This document shows, piece after piece, positions 28,979 through 40,589 of a stretch of 64,000 nt of DNA. The stretch's first letter is position 1, and each line of letters opens with the position of its first letter. The DNA comes from Actinocorallia herbida (lineage in GTDB: Bacteria; Actinomycetota; Actinomycetes; Streptosporangiales; Streptosporangiaceae), in contig NZ_RJKE01000001.1 in assembly GCF_003751225.1 (NCBI RefSeq), positions 8,742,001 through 8,806,000 of the forward strand, written 5' to 3'. The notes under the pieces were generated by a model. That model saw only the letters and a list, made by a program, of their open reading frames with translations. It was not told the origin of the DNA and did no database searches. A program made the position numbers and the translations under genes.

Positions 28979-29810
28979 GCACAGAGCCTATGGCGGCGGC
29001 GACCCTCACCGCGTCCGCGTTCGGCTTCACGTTGTGCACCCGCACGCACCAGGCGCCTTCCAGCGCGGCGATCGCGGTCACCGCGAGTGTCGCGTCGTCA
29101 CATTCGGCGAACGGGCGCGGGGTGCCGTCGGCGTCGGCGAGCAGCTTGCCGAGGAACCGCTTGCGGGACGCGCCCACCAGCACCGGGAAGTCCCGGCCCA
29201 GCTCACGGGTGACCGCGAGCAACCGCCAGTTGTGCGCCGGTTCCTTGGAGAACCCCAGCCCCGGGTCCAGCACGATCATCGACGGATCCACGCCCTGCGC
29301 GATCACCGCGTCGACCCGGGTCCGCAGCTCCCGCTCCACATCCGCCACGACATCCCGGTACTGCGTCCGCGTGTGCATCTCGTGCCCATGCCCGCGCCAG
29401 TGCATCACCACATAGGGCACCCCAGCCGCCGCGACGACCGGCGCCATGTCCGGATCCGCGAGCCCCCCGCTCACATCGTTGAGCAGCTTCGCCCCGGCCT
29501 CCACCGCGGCCGCCGCCACCTCACCCCGCATCGTGTCGACGCTCACCGCGACACCCTCCGCCGCGAGCGCCGCCACCACCGGCACCACCCTGCGCAACTC
29601 CTCCTTGAGCGAAACCCGCTGCGCCCCAGGCCGAGTCGACTCCCCCCCGACATCAATGATGTCGGCCCCGTCCTTCACCAACTCAAGCCCATGCTTCACC
29701 GCCCGCTCCTGATCGAACCACTCCCCCCCATCACTGAACGAGTCAGGAGTGACATTCACCACCCCCATGACCAGACAACGATCAACATCAGGCAGCCCAG
29801 GAACACTCAT
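28971..29810 (-). CDS. folP: dihydropteroate synthase
   Basis: 279 residues. It condenses hydroxymethyl-dihydropterin pyrophosphate with p-aminobenzoate and is the sulfonamide target. It has the pterin loops MGVVNVTPDSFSDGG and DIIDVGGESTRPGA, VSVDTMRGEVA, LDPGLGFSKE and GASRKRFLG. The ATG at 29810 is preceded by a long run of G-tracts. It heads the folP-NTF2-folB-folK-DUF3180 unit, separated from folE by the accessory segment. Confidence 0.97.
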   Translation of the reverse strand: MSVPGLPDVDRCLVMGVVNVTPDSFSDGGEWFDQERAVKHGLELVKDGADIIDVGGESTRPGAQRVSLKEELRRVVPVVAALAAEGVAVSVDTMRGEVAAAAVEAGAKLLNDVSGGLADPDMAPVVAAAGVPYVVMHWRGHGHEMHTRTQYRDVVADVERELRTRVDAVIAQGVDPSMIVLDPGLGFSKEPAHNWRLLAVTRELGRDFPVLVGASRKRFLGKLLADADGTPRPFAECDDATLAVTAIAALEGAWCVRVHNVKPNADAVRVAAAIGSVRG

Positions 29811-29869
29811 CCCCCCACCCTAAACCCTCCCCCCAAACCCCCACCCACCCAACCCCTAACCCACCCCCG
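29811..29869 (-). promoter_or_regulatory. G-tract cluster (possible G-quadruplex) in the folP leader
   Basis: On the minus strand nearly the whole stretch is runs of three to six G separated by one to three bases (for example GGGTTTAGGG and GGGTGGGTGGGGG), ending at the folP start codon. It overlaps the last codons of the lipoprotein gene. Confidence 0.6.
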
Positions 29870-30392
29870 GATACCGAAAACAAGGCGAATACACATTAAT
29901 CCCGATCCTCGCCGGCCTACCGCGGCTTGGCATAATTCCTTCAACAGTTCCGCCGTATCCAGGCCCCGGCGCCTTGAAATCTACTCTCATAGACTCATCA
30001 CTAATCGACACGACCCTCCAACCCGCAGAAATAAGCCGACCGCGCACACTACTTAGAGAACCTCGCACCGACCTCCCTGGTGCCAAATTCAGATAGGTGT
30101 CAACCACCTCGCGGTACGGCGAATAGCTAGGAGCCCAAGACCGTGCGTCACTATGCGCGGATGGCACTTGGCGCAACTTCCCAAACCCACATGGCTCTGG
30201 CACCACCACGAAGTCAGATTTCGACCTAGCATCTACAATAAATCCTTGCATTTCGTACACATATTGAGATACCATCGCTGCCACGGTTTCCGGGTTACCG
30301 AAGGGCAGTGAATCATCCACCAATTGGACCTCGCGAAAAGTACAGGATGCCATGAGCATTGGGGCAAATAGTACGATATTTGCGGTACGCAC
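29856..30392 (-). CDS. putative lipoprotein, low-GC accessory gene
   Basis: 178 residues. A signal sequence (VRTANIVLFAPMLM) ends in the lipobox MASC, predicting a membrane lipoprotein. The mature part has two more cysteines (EPCGFG, SPCFRYP) and mixed alpha/beta sequence; I recognise no family. The GTG at 30392 is chosen for the AGGAAG upstream. It starts 13 bases after the hydrolase stop and shares its lower GC content, unlike the flanking fol genes. It may work with the hydrolase, perhaps as an immunity or anchoring partner; this is inference. Confidence 0.72.
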   Translation of the reverse strand: MRTANIVLFAPMLMASCTFREVQLVDDSLPFGNPETVAAMVSQYVYEMQGFIVDARSKSDFVVVPEPCGFGKLRQVPSAHSDARSWAPSYSPYREVVDTYLNLAPGRSVRGSLSSVRGRLISAGWRVVSISDESMRVDFKAPGPGYGGTVEGIMPSRGRPARIGINVYSPCFRYPGVG

Positions 30393-30405
30393 CAAAGTTT
30401 TCTTC

Positions 30406-32136
30406 CTAACGATAGAACATGGGCCTCTTCGCCAACCCTGGATCATCGTCGACACCCTGTGTCTCATGACCACCCATTATGACCTTCGCCTGATTATCCA
30501 GACTTAGCGAGTCTGATTTCCAATAATCGCTGTGGCCTTGAGTGTCTGTCGACATCAGATTTCCGCCGAACCCACCGTCTGATGGGACCTGAGGAAGCGT
30601 CGGAACTCCTCTTACAGCTGGAGCACCGTGAACGAGACGGCCCAACGCAGGAACCGGGTCGCCATCTGCCGCCTGAACCCATACATGATGTTCGCCCACA
30701 TCAAGATCCTTAGCCTGTCCAACGTGCATACCTGGGCTTCCAGCTGCAATTACTTCATCTGCGTGCAACCGTCCCCGTATTGCACTTTCACCAATAACTA
30801 CCGAGCCGTAGCTATGCCCAATCACGGTGACATGTTTCCGCCTGCCAGGATCAATGCCATCAAGAAACGCCAAGAACTTCGGCGCCCCCTCATCAGCATA
30901 CTTATCTACGGCCGCATCTTTCATGATCGAGTCTGGCGCATCATACCCAAGCCATATAATGGTAGATACTGAGCCAGATCCGTACTTTTCACTCCTGCGG
31001 TGCAGGTTGGCGGCACGGTCTATATCACCACCAATACCATCCAATTGCGAGGTGGTTCCTGGGACGTAGACGGCAACGTTCTCTGCCGAATCTGGGTTGC
31101 CAATTGATAGCACAAGTTTACCGTCCGGCCCTTGGGCAGGATCGTAAGCCCATTCTGGAATGTTTCGGGTAATCCAGGTCGCTCCCTCTTTGACATCCCA
31201 TGGACCCGATGTTGTCGAGTCAATTCCCAAGACACTGACTATTTTTCCACCTCTCTCAAGGCGGTTTATATGGCCGACCAGGGTGCGGAGGCGGGTTAGG
31301 TCTCTATGTTCGAAAGGGGTCAGGGAAGTGGGTGGGAGGGATTCTAGGTGGGTTAGGCGGGATTTCAGGGTTTGGCGGTTGGCTTTGTCTCGGGTGGGGG
31401 CGGGGAGGCCGTCGGTCCAGCCGATGGTGGAGGGGAAGGCGCGGGTGTAGAGGGATTGTTGGCGGGGGGTGAGGGATTTCCACCAGGTGGCGGCGGCGGA
31501 CGGGTCGGCGCGGGGGATGTCCATGGGGTGGAGGCCCTGTTCGAGCAGGGTCGTGTAGAGGGCGCGGTCGCGGGTCATGAGCGCCTTCATGAGGGTGTCG
31601 GCGGTCCGGGTCCAGGCGGCGCGGGAGGGGTCGGAGGTCAGGAGGAGGTCGCGGCGGCGGTGCAGGTCGGGGAGTTCGGTGAGCAGGTCGGCCCCGGCCC
31701 TGCTGATCCGCTGGGCGGCGCCGGTGGGGGCGCCGAGGGCCGCGAGGTGCCGGGAGATCTCCTGGCCGGCCTCGATCCACGCCTCTCCGGCGCGTTTGAG
31801 GGCGGCACAGAGCGCGTTGATGCCGTCGGGGTCCCCTTGGGCGGTGCCGGCCGCCCAGGAAGGCGCTCCGGCGGGCCCGGAAAGTTCGGGTACGCGGACC
31901 CGAACGGGCGGCGTGAGGGAGCGGCCCGCCTCGTCGGCGCGGTACGCGGCGTCCGCCACGGCCTTGCGGACGGCACGGTGCCGGTCGGCGAGCCGCTGGT
32001 GCACGGCGCCGCCCGCGGGGCCGACGAGCACGTCGGCGGCGAGCATCCGGTAGCAGCCCGAGGCCGCCGAGCAGGCCGCCGAGCCCGCGGCGGCGATCGC
32101 GTTCCCCGCCCCCCGCACCTGGTCCCCCGTGAACAC
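30406..32136 (-). CDS. DUF1023-type alpha/beta hydrolase with helical N-terminus (mosaic gene)
   Basis: 576 residues. The N-terminal half (about 1-290) is Ala/Arg-rich and helical, like WXG/ESX-associated N-termini. The C-terminal half is a DUF1023 hydrolase with the nucleophile elbow GHSYGS near residue 447, VAVYVPGTTS and AGSPGMHVG. The GTG start has GGGAG at good spacing. Base composition changes abruptly near 31260-31320: the N-terminal half is very GC-rich, the hydrolase half is far lower and shares that with the lipoprotein behind it. The frame is intact across the junction. Substrate and secretion route are unknown. Confidence 0.8.
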   Translation of the reverse strand: MFTGDQVRGAGNAIAAAGSAACSAASGCYRMLAADVLVGPAGGAVHQRLADRHRAVRKAVADAAYRADEAGRSLTPPVRVRVPELSGPAGAPSWAAGTAQGDPDGINALCAALKRAGEAWIEAGQEISRHLAALGAPTGAAQRISRAGADLLTELPDLHRRRDLLLTSDPSRAAWTRTADTLMKALMTRDRALYTTLLEQGLHPMDIPRADPSAAATWWKSLTPRQQSLYTRAFPSTIGWTDGLPAPTRDKANRQTLKSRLTHLESLPPTSLTPFEHRDLTRLRTLVGHINRLERGGKIVSVLGIDSTTSGPWDVKEGATWITRNIPEWAYDPAQGPDGKLVLSIGNPDSAENVAVYVPGTTSQLDGIGGDIDRAANLHRRSEKYGSGSVSTIIWLGYDAPDSIMKDAAVDKYADEGAPKFLAFLDGIDPGRRKHVTVIGHSYGSVVIGESAIRGRLHADEVIAAGSPGMHVGQAKDLDVGEHHVWVQAADGDPVPALGRLVHGAPAVRGVPTLPQVPSDGGFGGNLMSTDTQGHSDYWKSDSLSLDNQAKVIMGGHETQGVDDDPGLAKRPMFYR

Positions 32137-32583
32137 CCGGTCTCCCGCCGCTCAGCACCCCGACGGCCGTGACCCCCGCACCCCGTAGCGCGGCACCCGA
32201 CGGCCCCATCCTTCGCGCCCCGTCTCGCAGCGCGACCCCGACCGCCGCATCTTCCGCGCTCCGTCGGCGCACCGCCGCCGCCTTGACGCAATCCGCGCCA
32301 CCCGCCGACCGATCCCGGACCGGCGCACGACCATCCGCCGACCTTCGACGACCGTCGCGCCATTCCACATCATGGGGATTTCAGGCAGTCGGCCGTGGAT
32401 TGCGCGGCATGCCGTGAACGAAGGGAGAAGTCGCGCTTACCCTTTGGGGAAAATGCCCAATGGGCCGGAATCGCTCCGGGACAGCGGTGACTTTTCCCCG
32501 CAAGTAGCCGAACGGGCGGCGGGAATCTCGGAATGCCCCTAGGGTCTTTCCCAATCGGTCTTCCACGGAAAGGACTGTCGTCA
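32137..32583. other. intergenic region between divergent WXG100 and DUF1023 genes
   Basis: No supported gene. The left part (32140-32370) is GC-rich and Arg/Pro-coding in several frames, as expected of non-coding high-GC DNA. The right part (32380-32583) is less GC-rich and probably carries the promoter for the WXG100 gene. Confidence 0.5.
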
Positions 32584-32856
32584 ATGGGCGCGGATAGGCG
32601 CGGCGGAAATCTGGGGCAGATGGAGGAGCTGTCGCGGCTCTTCTCCAGACACTCCACGAACCTGGACAGCCTGATCAAGGATCTGAACGGCAGGACCGTC
32701 GGATCCAGTGAGATCTGGTGGGGTCCGGGCGCCGACCGTTTCCGCGCCGCGTGGGCGGAGGCCAAATCCGCATTCGACAGAATGGCGGTCGCCCTGGAGG
32801 AAGGCGCGGGCGACATCCGCCGTTCTCAGGCGAACATCGAGGCGGCTACCCGCTGA
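32584..32856 (+). CDS. WXG100 family protein
   Basis: A 90-residue helical hairpin protein of the ESAT-6/CFP-10-like superfamily. The turn is IWWGPGADRF, carrying the W-x-G motif. Helices run about 10-40 and 48-85. Such proteins are secreted by ESX/type VII systems, often as partners of larger effectors. The ATG at 32584 has GGAAAGGAC upstream; a longer reading lacks this. No ESX core gene (eccC, eccD) is in the window. It is divergent from the DUF1023 gene. Confidence 0.85.
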   Translation: MGADRRGGNLGQMEELSRLFSRHSTNLDSLIKDLNGRTVGSSEIWWGPGADRFRAAWAEAKSAFDRMAVALEEGAGDIRRSQANIEAATR

Positions 32857-32868
32857 AAGACCGTACGC

Positions 32869-32909
32869 GGCGTCTTCGTGGAGGAGTCCCCCTGCTCCAC
32901 GAAGACGCC
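32869..32909. terminator. shared terminator of WXG100 gene and folE
   Basis: A perfect 15-base stem, GGCGTCTTCGTGGAG with CTCCACGAAGACGCC, around an 11-base loop between the converging gene ends. It would separate folE from the downstream fol genes in transcription. Confidence 0.8.
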
Positions 32910-32916
32910 CGCGGCA

Positions 32917-33510
32917 TCAAGAACGGCCGAGAATGAGGCTCATCGCCTCGGCGCGCGTCTCCGCGGAATTACGGAAGTCCCCACGGACCGCGGAAGTGAT
33001 GGTCTTGGCTCCGGGCTTGCGTACTCCGCGCATCGTCATGCAGAGGTGTTCCGCCTCGACCACGACGATGACGCCCCGGGGCTGGAGGTGCTCCATCAGC
33101 GCGTCCGCCACCTGGCTGGTCAACCGCTCCTGCACCTGCGGGCGCCGCGCATATACGTCGACCAGACGGGCCAGTTTCGACAGGCCCGTGATCTGCCCCT
33201 TCTCCCCCGGGGTGTAACCGACGTGCGCGACGCCGTGGAAGGGAACGAGGTGGTGCTCACAGGTCGAGTACAGCTCGATGTCCTTGACCAGCACCATCTC
33301 ATCGTGGTCGGCCTCGAATGACGTCGTCAGTGCGTCTTCGGGTCCCATGGCCAGGCCGGCGAAGTGCTCGGCATAGGCCCGGGCCACCCTCGCGGGGGTG
33401 GCCCGGAGTCCGTCACGGTCGGGGTCTTCACCGATCGCGTAGAGGATCTCGCGTACGGCCTTTTCGATCCGCGCGTGATCGAAACCCGGGGCAGCAGTCA
33501 TAACGGACAC
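32917..33510 (-). CDS. folE: GTP cyclohydrolase I
   Basis: 197 residues. It opens GTP to dihydroneopterin triphosphate, the first folate step. Zinc and active-site residues lie in the [10 protein letters not shown] block and in [29 protein letters not shown] is also typical. It starts 14 bases after the ftsH stop codon, so it is probably translated from the same mRNA. Confidence 0.97.
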   Translation of the reverse strand: MSVMTAAPGFDHARIEKAVREILYAIGEDPDRDGLRATPARVARAYAEHFAGLAMGPEDALTTSFEADHDEMVLVKDIELYSTCEHHLVPFHGVAHVGYTPGEKGQITGLSKLARLVDVYARRPQVQERLTSQVADALMEHLQPRGVIVVVEAEHLCMTMRGVRKPGAKTITSAVRGDFRNSAETRAEAMSLILGRS

Positions 33511-33524
33511 TCTACGCGGTGACG

Positions 33525-35489
<1,965 letters not shown>

Positions 35490-35640
35490 ATGTGCGGCAC
35501 CCCCGGACGGGGCCCGTCCCTCCTGACCAACGTCTGCGGAAAGCTAGCTACTGAAGGTACACCGGACGATGCAGGACATGCAGCCAGCGATCTCCCCAGC
35601 GTCTTGCCAACGATCGGGTGGACCGAGACGTTCCCCGCGA

Positions 35641-36195
35641 TCAACTCCCGTACACGTGTGGGGCGAGTGTCCCCACAAAAGGGAGATTCCTATACTTCTC
35701 GGCATAATCCAGCCCATATCCCACAACAAACTCATTGGGGATATCGAACCCAACGTACCTGACGTCCAGTTCGGCCTTGACCGCATCCGGCTTGCGCAGG
35801 ATCGTGCAGACCTCCAGGCTCGCCGGCTGCCTGGTCCGCAGATTGTCGATCAGCCACGACAGCGTCAGCCCGGAATCGACGATGTCCTCGACGATCAGGA
35901 CGTGACGACCGGAGATATCGGTGTCGAGGTCCTTCAGGATGCGCACCACGCCTGACGACTTGGTGCCCGATCCGTAGGAGGAGACGGCCATGAAGTCCAC
36001 CGAGACGTGCGAGTGCAGTGCCCGAGCGAGGTCGGCCATCACCATCACGGCGCCCTTGAGCACGGCCACGAGCAGGAGATCCTGGCCCGCGTAGTCCTCG
36101 TCGATCTGGGCGGCGAGCTCACGGATCTTCGCCTGGAGCACGTCCTCCGGGATCAGCACCTTGGCCAGGTCGTTGCCCAGGTCCTTCTCTTCCAC
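35641..36195 (-). CDS. hpt: hypoxanthine phosphoribosyltransferase
   Basis: 184 residues. It salvages hypoxanthine and guanine using PRPP. The PRPP loop is [14 protein letters not shown], with [22 protein letters not shown] and the C-terminal [28 protein letters not shown]. The GTG at 36195 is chosen by comparison with family N-termini. It then overlaps the end of tilS by 77 bases. ftsH follows 151 bases downstream. Confidence 0.95.
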   Translation of the reverse strand: MEEKDLGNDLAKVLIPEDVLQAKIRELAAQIDEDYAGQDLLLVAVLKGAVMVMADLARALHSHVSVDFMAVSSYGSGTKSSGVVRILKDLDTDISGRHVLIVEDIVDSGLTLSWLIDNLRTRQPASLEVCTILRKPDAVKAELDVRYVGFDIPNEFVVGYGLDYAEKYRNLPFVGTLAPHVYGS

Positions 36196-37204
36196 CCGCT
36201 CGCCTTCTTCCTTCGCGGCCCTGGCCCGCCGCTTCGGCCGGGCCCAATTGCAGCTTGCCATACCTCCGGATCGCCCGGAGACCACCGGGAAGGTCGGCGC
36301 CGCGCTGCCCGTGCCACGCCGTGACCAGCCGATCCATCGCCGTGACGTGGACGGCTCCCAGCGCGCCCGCCGGAGACCCCGCCTCCACCGCGGCTCTGCG
36401 GAGAACCCTTCCCCGGACAGCGGATGGCAGACCCTCCAAGACCGGAACGTCGAAGGTGTGGCCGACGACACGCGCCTCCTCCAGCGCCCGGTCCGCCCAG
36501 CCGTCGAGCGCGTCGGCGTCGGCCCGCAGCAGATCGGCGGTGCGCGCCAGCGCTTCGGGCACGCCCGGACCGAGCACCTCGGCCATCGCCGGCAGCAGCG
36601 AGGTGCGCACCCTGGACCGCGCGTACGCCGGATCGGTGTTGTGCGGGTCGTCCCAGGGCGTCAGGCCCTCGGCGAGGCAGGCCCGGCGCACCTCGGCCCT
36701 GTCGAGGCCCAGCAGCGGTCTCCGGTACAGCCCGCTGCGCGCGGGCATCCCCGCGAGCGAGCGCGCCCCCGACCCACGGGCGAGGCCCAGAAGGACGGTC
36801 TCGGCCTGATCGTCCAGGGTGTGCCCGACGAGGACGGCCGGTGCCCCCAGCTCCGCTGCGGCCTTCTCCAGCGCCGCGTACCGCGCCTCACGCGCCGCGG
36901 CCTCTGGGCCGCCCCCGCCCGTGACGTCGACCGCGACCGAGCCCGCCGGATCGAGCCCGAGCCCCCACATCGTGCGCACCACCCCGACGGCGCGCGTGTC
37001 CGACCCCTCCTGGAGCCCGTGGTCGACCGTGACGCCCCCGGCGCGCAGCCCGGCCCGCGGCGCCTCGAACGCCAGCGCCGCGGCCAGTGCGAGCGAATCG
37101 GCGCCGCCGCTGCACGCGACGAGGACGAGCGAGCCCGGCCCGAGACCGGCGAGCTCCGCCCGTACCGCGGCGCGCACCCGTGCGACCGCAGGATCAGGCC
37201 CCAC
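36119..37204 (-). CDS. tilS: tRNA(Ile)-lysidine synthetase
   Basis: 361 residues. It makes lysidine at the wobble base of tRNA-Ile(CAU). The PP-loop ATP motif is [42 protein letters not shown] and [18 protein letters not shown] are family marks. The GTG at 37204 is preferred because GGGGGAGG lies six bases upstream. The last 25 or so residues, read over the start of hpt, are low-complexity Gly/Arg-rich. Confidence 0.94.
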   Translation of the reverse strand: MGPDPAVARVRAAVRAELAGLGPGSLVLVACSGGADSLALAAALAFEAPRAGLRAGGVTVDHGLQEGSDTRAVGVVRTMWGLGLDPAGSVAVDVTGGGGPEAAAREARYAALEKAAAELGAPAVLVGHTLDDQAETVLLGLARGSGARSLAGMPARSGLYRRPLLGLDRAEVRRACLAEGLTPWDDPHNTDPAYARSRVRTSLLPAMAEVLGPGVPEALARTADLLRADADALDGWADRALEEARVVGHTFDVPVLEGLPSAVRGRVLRRAAVEAGSPAGALGAVHVTAMDRLVTAWHGQRGADLPGGLRAIRRYGKLQLGPAEAAGQGREGRRRAGGREGPGQRPGQGADPGGRAPGEDP

Positions 37205-37305
37205 CTTCACCCTCCCCCGAACTCTCCCGCGCCGCCCGCGCGACGCGACCGGCCCCAGCGTGCCATGCGGCACGGACAATTCCGGGGCCAGGCCGGGAGA
37301 GCGGG

Positions 37306-38430
37306 TCAGGACTCGGTGCCGTTGGGCTTCTCCAGCTCCAGAACCTCGCCCGGCAGGGACGGCCGGACGACGCGGGTGATCCACGCCTGCGGATCGGCGA
37401 TCTCGGCGATCGTCGGCAGGGTCTCCGGCGAGTCCCAGACCCGGTTGAAGCCGGCCATGCCGACTTCGGCGTGCACCCGCCGAACAAAGCGGGAGCCTTC
37501 GGCGTACTGCTTCATCTTGATCTCGATGCCGAGCAGCCTGCGGATGGTCTTGTCCAGCTTCGATCCGCCGCCGCGCCTGCCGTTGAACTTGCTGCGGATC
37601 TGCTCGACGGTCGGGACCACGCCGGGGCCCACCGCGTCCATCACGAAGTCGCCGTGGCCCTCGACCAGGGTCATCACCGCGGTGAGCCGGTCGAGGATCA
37701 CGCGCTGCTCCGGGCTCTGGATCGCGTCGATCAGGGTGGACTCGCCGCCGCGCACCGCGTCCGCGACCGCCTCGGCGGCGTCCTTGATCCGGTCGAGGAG
37801 CTCGCTCGGGCCGATGTCGGAGGCCAGGAGGAACCGGGTCATCTGGTCCTGGACGTACCCGCGCAGCCAGGGCACGCCGGTGAACTGCGCGCGGTGGGTC
37901 TCCTCGTGCAGGCATACCCACAGGCGGAAGTCGCGGGTGTCGACGCCGAGTTCACGCTCGGTCTGCACGATGTTCGGCGCGACGAGCGTCAGGCGGCCCG
38001 TGGAGGCGCGGCCGGAAGGGTCGGGCGGAAGGAACAGCTCGTATTGGCCGAGGACCCTACTGGCCATGTAGGCGAGGATCGCGCCCATCTGCATGCCGGT
38101 GACGCGCGCCCCGACGAGGTCGACCGCGATGCCCACTGGGCCGGTCGCCGTCTTGCGCTGGGACAGCTTGTCGACGAGCGGTTCGAGCACCACCCGGAAT
38201 CCGTCGACGTTCGCCTTGATCCACCCCGGCCGGTCGACGATCGTCGCCGGCTGCGGATCGGGCAGGACGTTCATGCCGGTGAACTCGCGGACGTGCTCCT
38301 GCGCCACCGCGGACAGCTCCCGCAGCTCGCGGACCACGTCTTTGGCCTCTTCCGCGGAGACCTGCGGCCCCGGACGCACCAGGCGGGCCCCGGTCTGGAC
38401 CGCCGTCCCCCAGTCGATCATCCCGCCCAC
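37306..38430 (-). CDS. zinc-dependent metalloprotease-like protein (DUF2342)
   Basis: 374 residues. DUF2342 proteins are sometimes annotated as linked to coenzyme F420. The HEETH zinc motif in [11 protein letters not shown] and a downstream EGHGDFVMD glutamate support a gluzincin-like fold. [18 protein letters not shown] at the start and a conserved C-terminus complete it. The substrate is unknown. The GTG at 38430 follows GGAGGGAGC. It is usually found between tilS and dacB in actinobacteria, as here. Confidence 0.88.
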   Translation of the reverse strand: MGGMIDWGTAVQTGARLVRPGPQVSAEEAKDVVRELRELSAVAQEHVREFTGMNVLPDPQPATIVDRPGWIKANVDGFRVVLEPLVDKLSQRKTATGPVGIAVDLVGARVTGMQMGAILAYMASRVLGQYELFLPPDPSGRASTGRLTLVAPNIVQTERELGVDTRDFRLWVCLHEETHRAQFTGVPWLRGYVQDQMTRFLLASDIGPSELLDRIKDAAEAVADAVRGGESTLIDAIQSPEQRVILDRLTAVMTLVEGHGDFVMDAVGPGVVPTVEQIRSKFNGRRGGGSKLDKTIRRLLGIEIKMKQYAEGSRFVRRVHAEVGMAGFNRVWDSPETLPTIAEIADPQAWITRVVRPSLPGEVLELEKPNGTES

Positions 38431-38593
38431 GCCCGCTCCCTCCGCCGGGACCGGAACCCCGGATAGGACTCACTCGCGTTCTTGCTCCACCGTATGCGAC
38501 CAACGCCCGGCACCCCACAGACGTTCCCCTGCGGGCCCGCCCGCAACCGGTCCGCAGGGCCCGTCCGGGCAGGTCACGGCGGATCCGGGCGGC

Positions 38594-39949
38594 TCAGCAG
38601 GCGCAGGTGACGACGGTGTCGGCCAGCGTGTCGAGCGCCGTGCGGGCCGCGGTGAGATCGGCCGCGTCGTTGGCCATGAAGGCGAAGGACATGAGGCGAC
38701 CTGTGGAGTCGTAGGCGATCCCGGCGAGGGTCGCGACCCCGTTGAGCGTCCCGGTCTTGGCCCGGACGAGTCCTGCGCTCGGCAGGCCGAGGAAGCGTTC
38801 GCTCAGGGTGCCGCTGAAGCCGCTGACGGGCATCCCGGTAAGGACGGTGCTCAGCTCCGGGTGCTCCCCCGACGCGGCGAGGGACACGATGCGGGCGAGG
38901 GCGAGAGGCGTGATCCGGTTGAGCGGGGAAAGGCCGCTGCCGTCCACGACGGCGACCCCTTCGCCCATCCCGAGCGACTGGAGGACGGCCCGCACAGCCT
39001 GCGCGCCGCCTTCGAACGAGGCGGGCAGCTTCTTCTTGAGCGCCACCTGGCGGGCCATCGCCTCGGCCACCTCGTTGTCGCTGCACTGCATGAGGTGCTC
39101 GACGAGTTCGGCGACCGGCGGCGAATCGACGGACGCGACCTCCTTGCCTCCCTGCCCGGAAGCGGGCCGCCCGACGGAGGCGGTGACACCGAAACGGCCG
39201 AGCTGACGGGCGAAGGCCTGCGTGGCCGCTTTCGGCCCGTTTTCCGACGGTGTGACGGTTCCCTCACACGGGTTCGGTGTGCTGCGCCCGTTGTCGACCA
39301 TGAGGGCGTTGATGGGCGCGACGCTGCCTTCGGTGACGTAGGTCGGCTTCCACCCGGGGCCCATCGCCGAACCCTCGTAGAGCGAGGAGTCGTAATCCAC
39401 GGTGATCCGCGTTACTCCCTCGGCCTTGAGCGTCTCCGCCGTCTCACGTGCGAGATCGACCACAGACGCGGGCTGGGGATAGACCGCGGTCTTCTCCTTC
39501 GAGGACAAGGTCGGGTCCCCGCCTCCGACCAGGACCAGACGGCCCCCCTTGCGCACCGCCGTCGTGGTCAGCGTGGCCGACGGGCCCAGGGCGGCGAGCG
39601 CCGCGGTGGAGGTGACGATCTTCGTGGTGGACGCCGGAACCGCGGCCTTCGCCGACCCCGCGTCGAACAGAGTTTTTCCCGTCTCGGAGTCCAGCACGAC
39701 CCCGCTGATCTTGCCTTCGGTGTTCAGCGCGGAGAGCCGCGAGGCGAGTGCCGCTCCGGGAATCTTCCCGGCACCGGTAACCTGCTCAGTCTTACCGGGA
39801 TCCATGACCCGCCGTTCGGCCACCGCGGCCGGTTGCGGAGACAGATCCCGTTCTGGTGTGATTTTCAGCACACCAGCGCTCGCACCCACCGCGAAGACCT
39901 GAAGCAGGAAGAGCGTGACCACGGCCACCGGCCGGTCAATGGTCACCAT
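38594..39949 (-). CDS. dacB: D-alanyl-D-alanine carboxypeptidase/endopeptidase (PBP4 type)
   Basis: 451 residues. An N-terminal membrane or signal segment (VAVVTLFLLQVFAVGAS) precedes a class C penicillin-binding protein. The three active-site motifs are Ser107-TTK, SDN (CSDNEVAEA) and KTG (RAKTGTLNG). It trims or cleaves peptidoglycan cross-links outside the membrane. It is divergent from ppa. Confidence 0.95.
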   Translation of the reverse strand: MVTIDRPVAVVTLFLLQVFAVGASAGVLKITPERDLSPQPAAVAERRVMDPGKTEQVTGAGKIPGAALASRLSALNTEGKISGVVLDSETGKTLFDAGSAKAAVPASTTKIVTSTAALAALGPSATLTTTAVRKGGRLVLVGGGDPTLSSKEKTAVYPQPASVVDLARETAETLKAEGVTRITVDYDSSLYEGSAMGPGWKPTYVTEGSVAPINALMVDNGRSTPNPCEGTVTPSENGPKAATQAFARQLGRFGVTASVGRPASGQGGKEVASVDSPPVAELVEHLMQCSDNEVAEAMARQVALKKKLPASFEGGAQAVRAVLQSLGMGEGVAVVDGSGLSPLNRITPLALARIVSLAASGEHPELSTVLTGMPVSGFSGTLSERFLGLPSAGLVRAKTGTLNGVATLAGIAYDSTGRLMSFAFMANDAADLTAARTALDTLADTVVTCAC

Positions 39950-40067
39950 GTCGTGCCTCTCCCTCGTCCAGGCCTGCTACGTGAGTGCGAGATCCTTGTA
40001 TACACACAACACCCCATGAGCCACGCATCAACGCGGCAGCTTCGGACCATGGCGACGGAGGAAAACA

Positions 40068-40556
40068 GTGGAATTCGACGTGACCATCGAGATTCCCAAG
40101 GGCTCTCGCAACAAGTACGAAGTGGACCACGAGACGGGCCGGATCCGGCTCGACCGCCTGCTGTTCACCTCCACGCAGTACCCCACGGACTACGGCTTCG
40201 TCGAGGGCACCCTCGGCGAGGACGGCGACCCGCTCGACGCCCTTGTCCTGCTCCAGGAGTCGACCTTCCCCGGCTGCCTCATCCTCTGCCGCACCGTCGG
40301 CATGTTCCGGATGACCGACGAGGCGGGCGGCGACGACAAGCTGCTCTGCGTCCCGGCGACCGACCCGCGCTTCTCGCACGTCCGGGACATCACCGACGTG
40401 GCGGAGTTCGACCGGCTGGAGATCCAGCACTTCTTCGAGGTCTACAAGGACCTGGAGCCCGGCAAGTCCGTCGAGGGCGCCAACTGGGTCGGCCGCGTCG
40501 AGGCCGAGGAGGAGATCGTCCGCTCCCGCAAGCGCGCTGAGGAGCACGGCCACTGA
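40068..40556 (+). CDS. ppa: inorganic pyrophosphatase (family I)
   Basis: 162 residues. It hydrolyses pyrophosphate and drives biosynthesis. Metal-binding acidic residues lie in [11 protein letters not shown], with VPATDPRF and the N-terminal [18 protein letters not shown]. The GTG start at 40068 has GGAGG six bases upstream. Single gene, divergent from dacB. Confidence 0.97.
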   Translation: MEFDVTIEIPKGSRNKYEVDHETGRIRLDRLLFTSTQYPTDYGFVEGTLGEDGDPLDALVLLQESTFPGCLILCRTVGMFRMTDEAGGDDKLLCVPATDPRFSHVRDITDVAEFDRLEIQHFFEVYKDLEPGKSVEGANWVGRVEAEEEIVRSRKRAEEHGH

Positions 40557-40589
40557 TCCGGCCACCGAGGCACCGCCGCCGGCGCGCGC

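Noticed and set aside
32152-32373. 73-codon minus-strand frame upstream of the DUF1023 gene
   Set aside because: Arg-rich shadow composition and no ribosome binding site; it does not resemble the small partner genes sometimes found beside such hydrolases.
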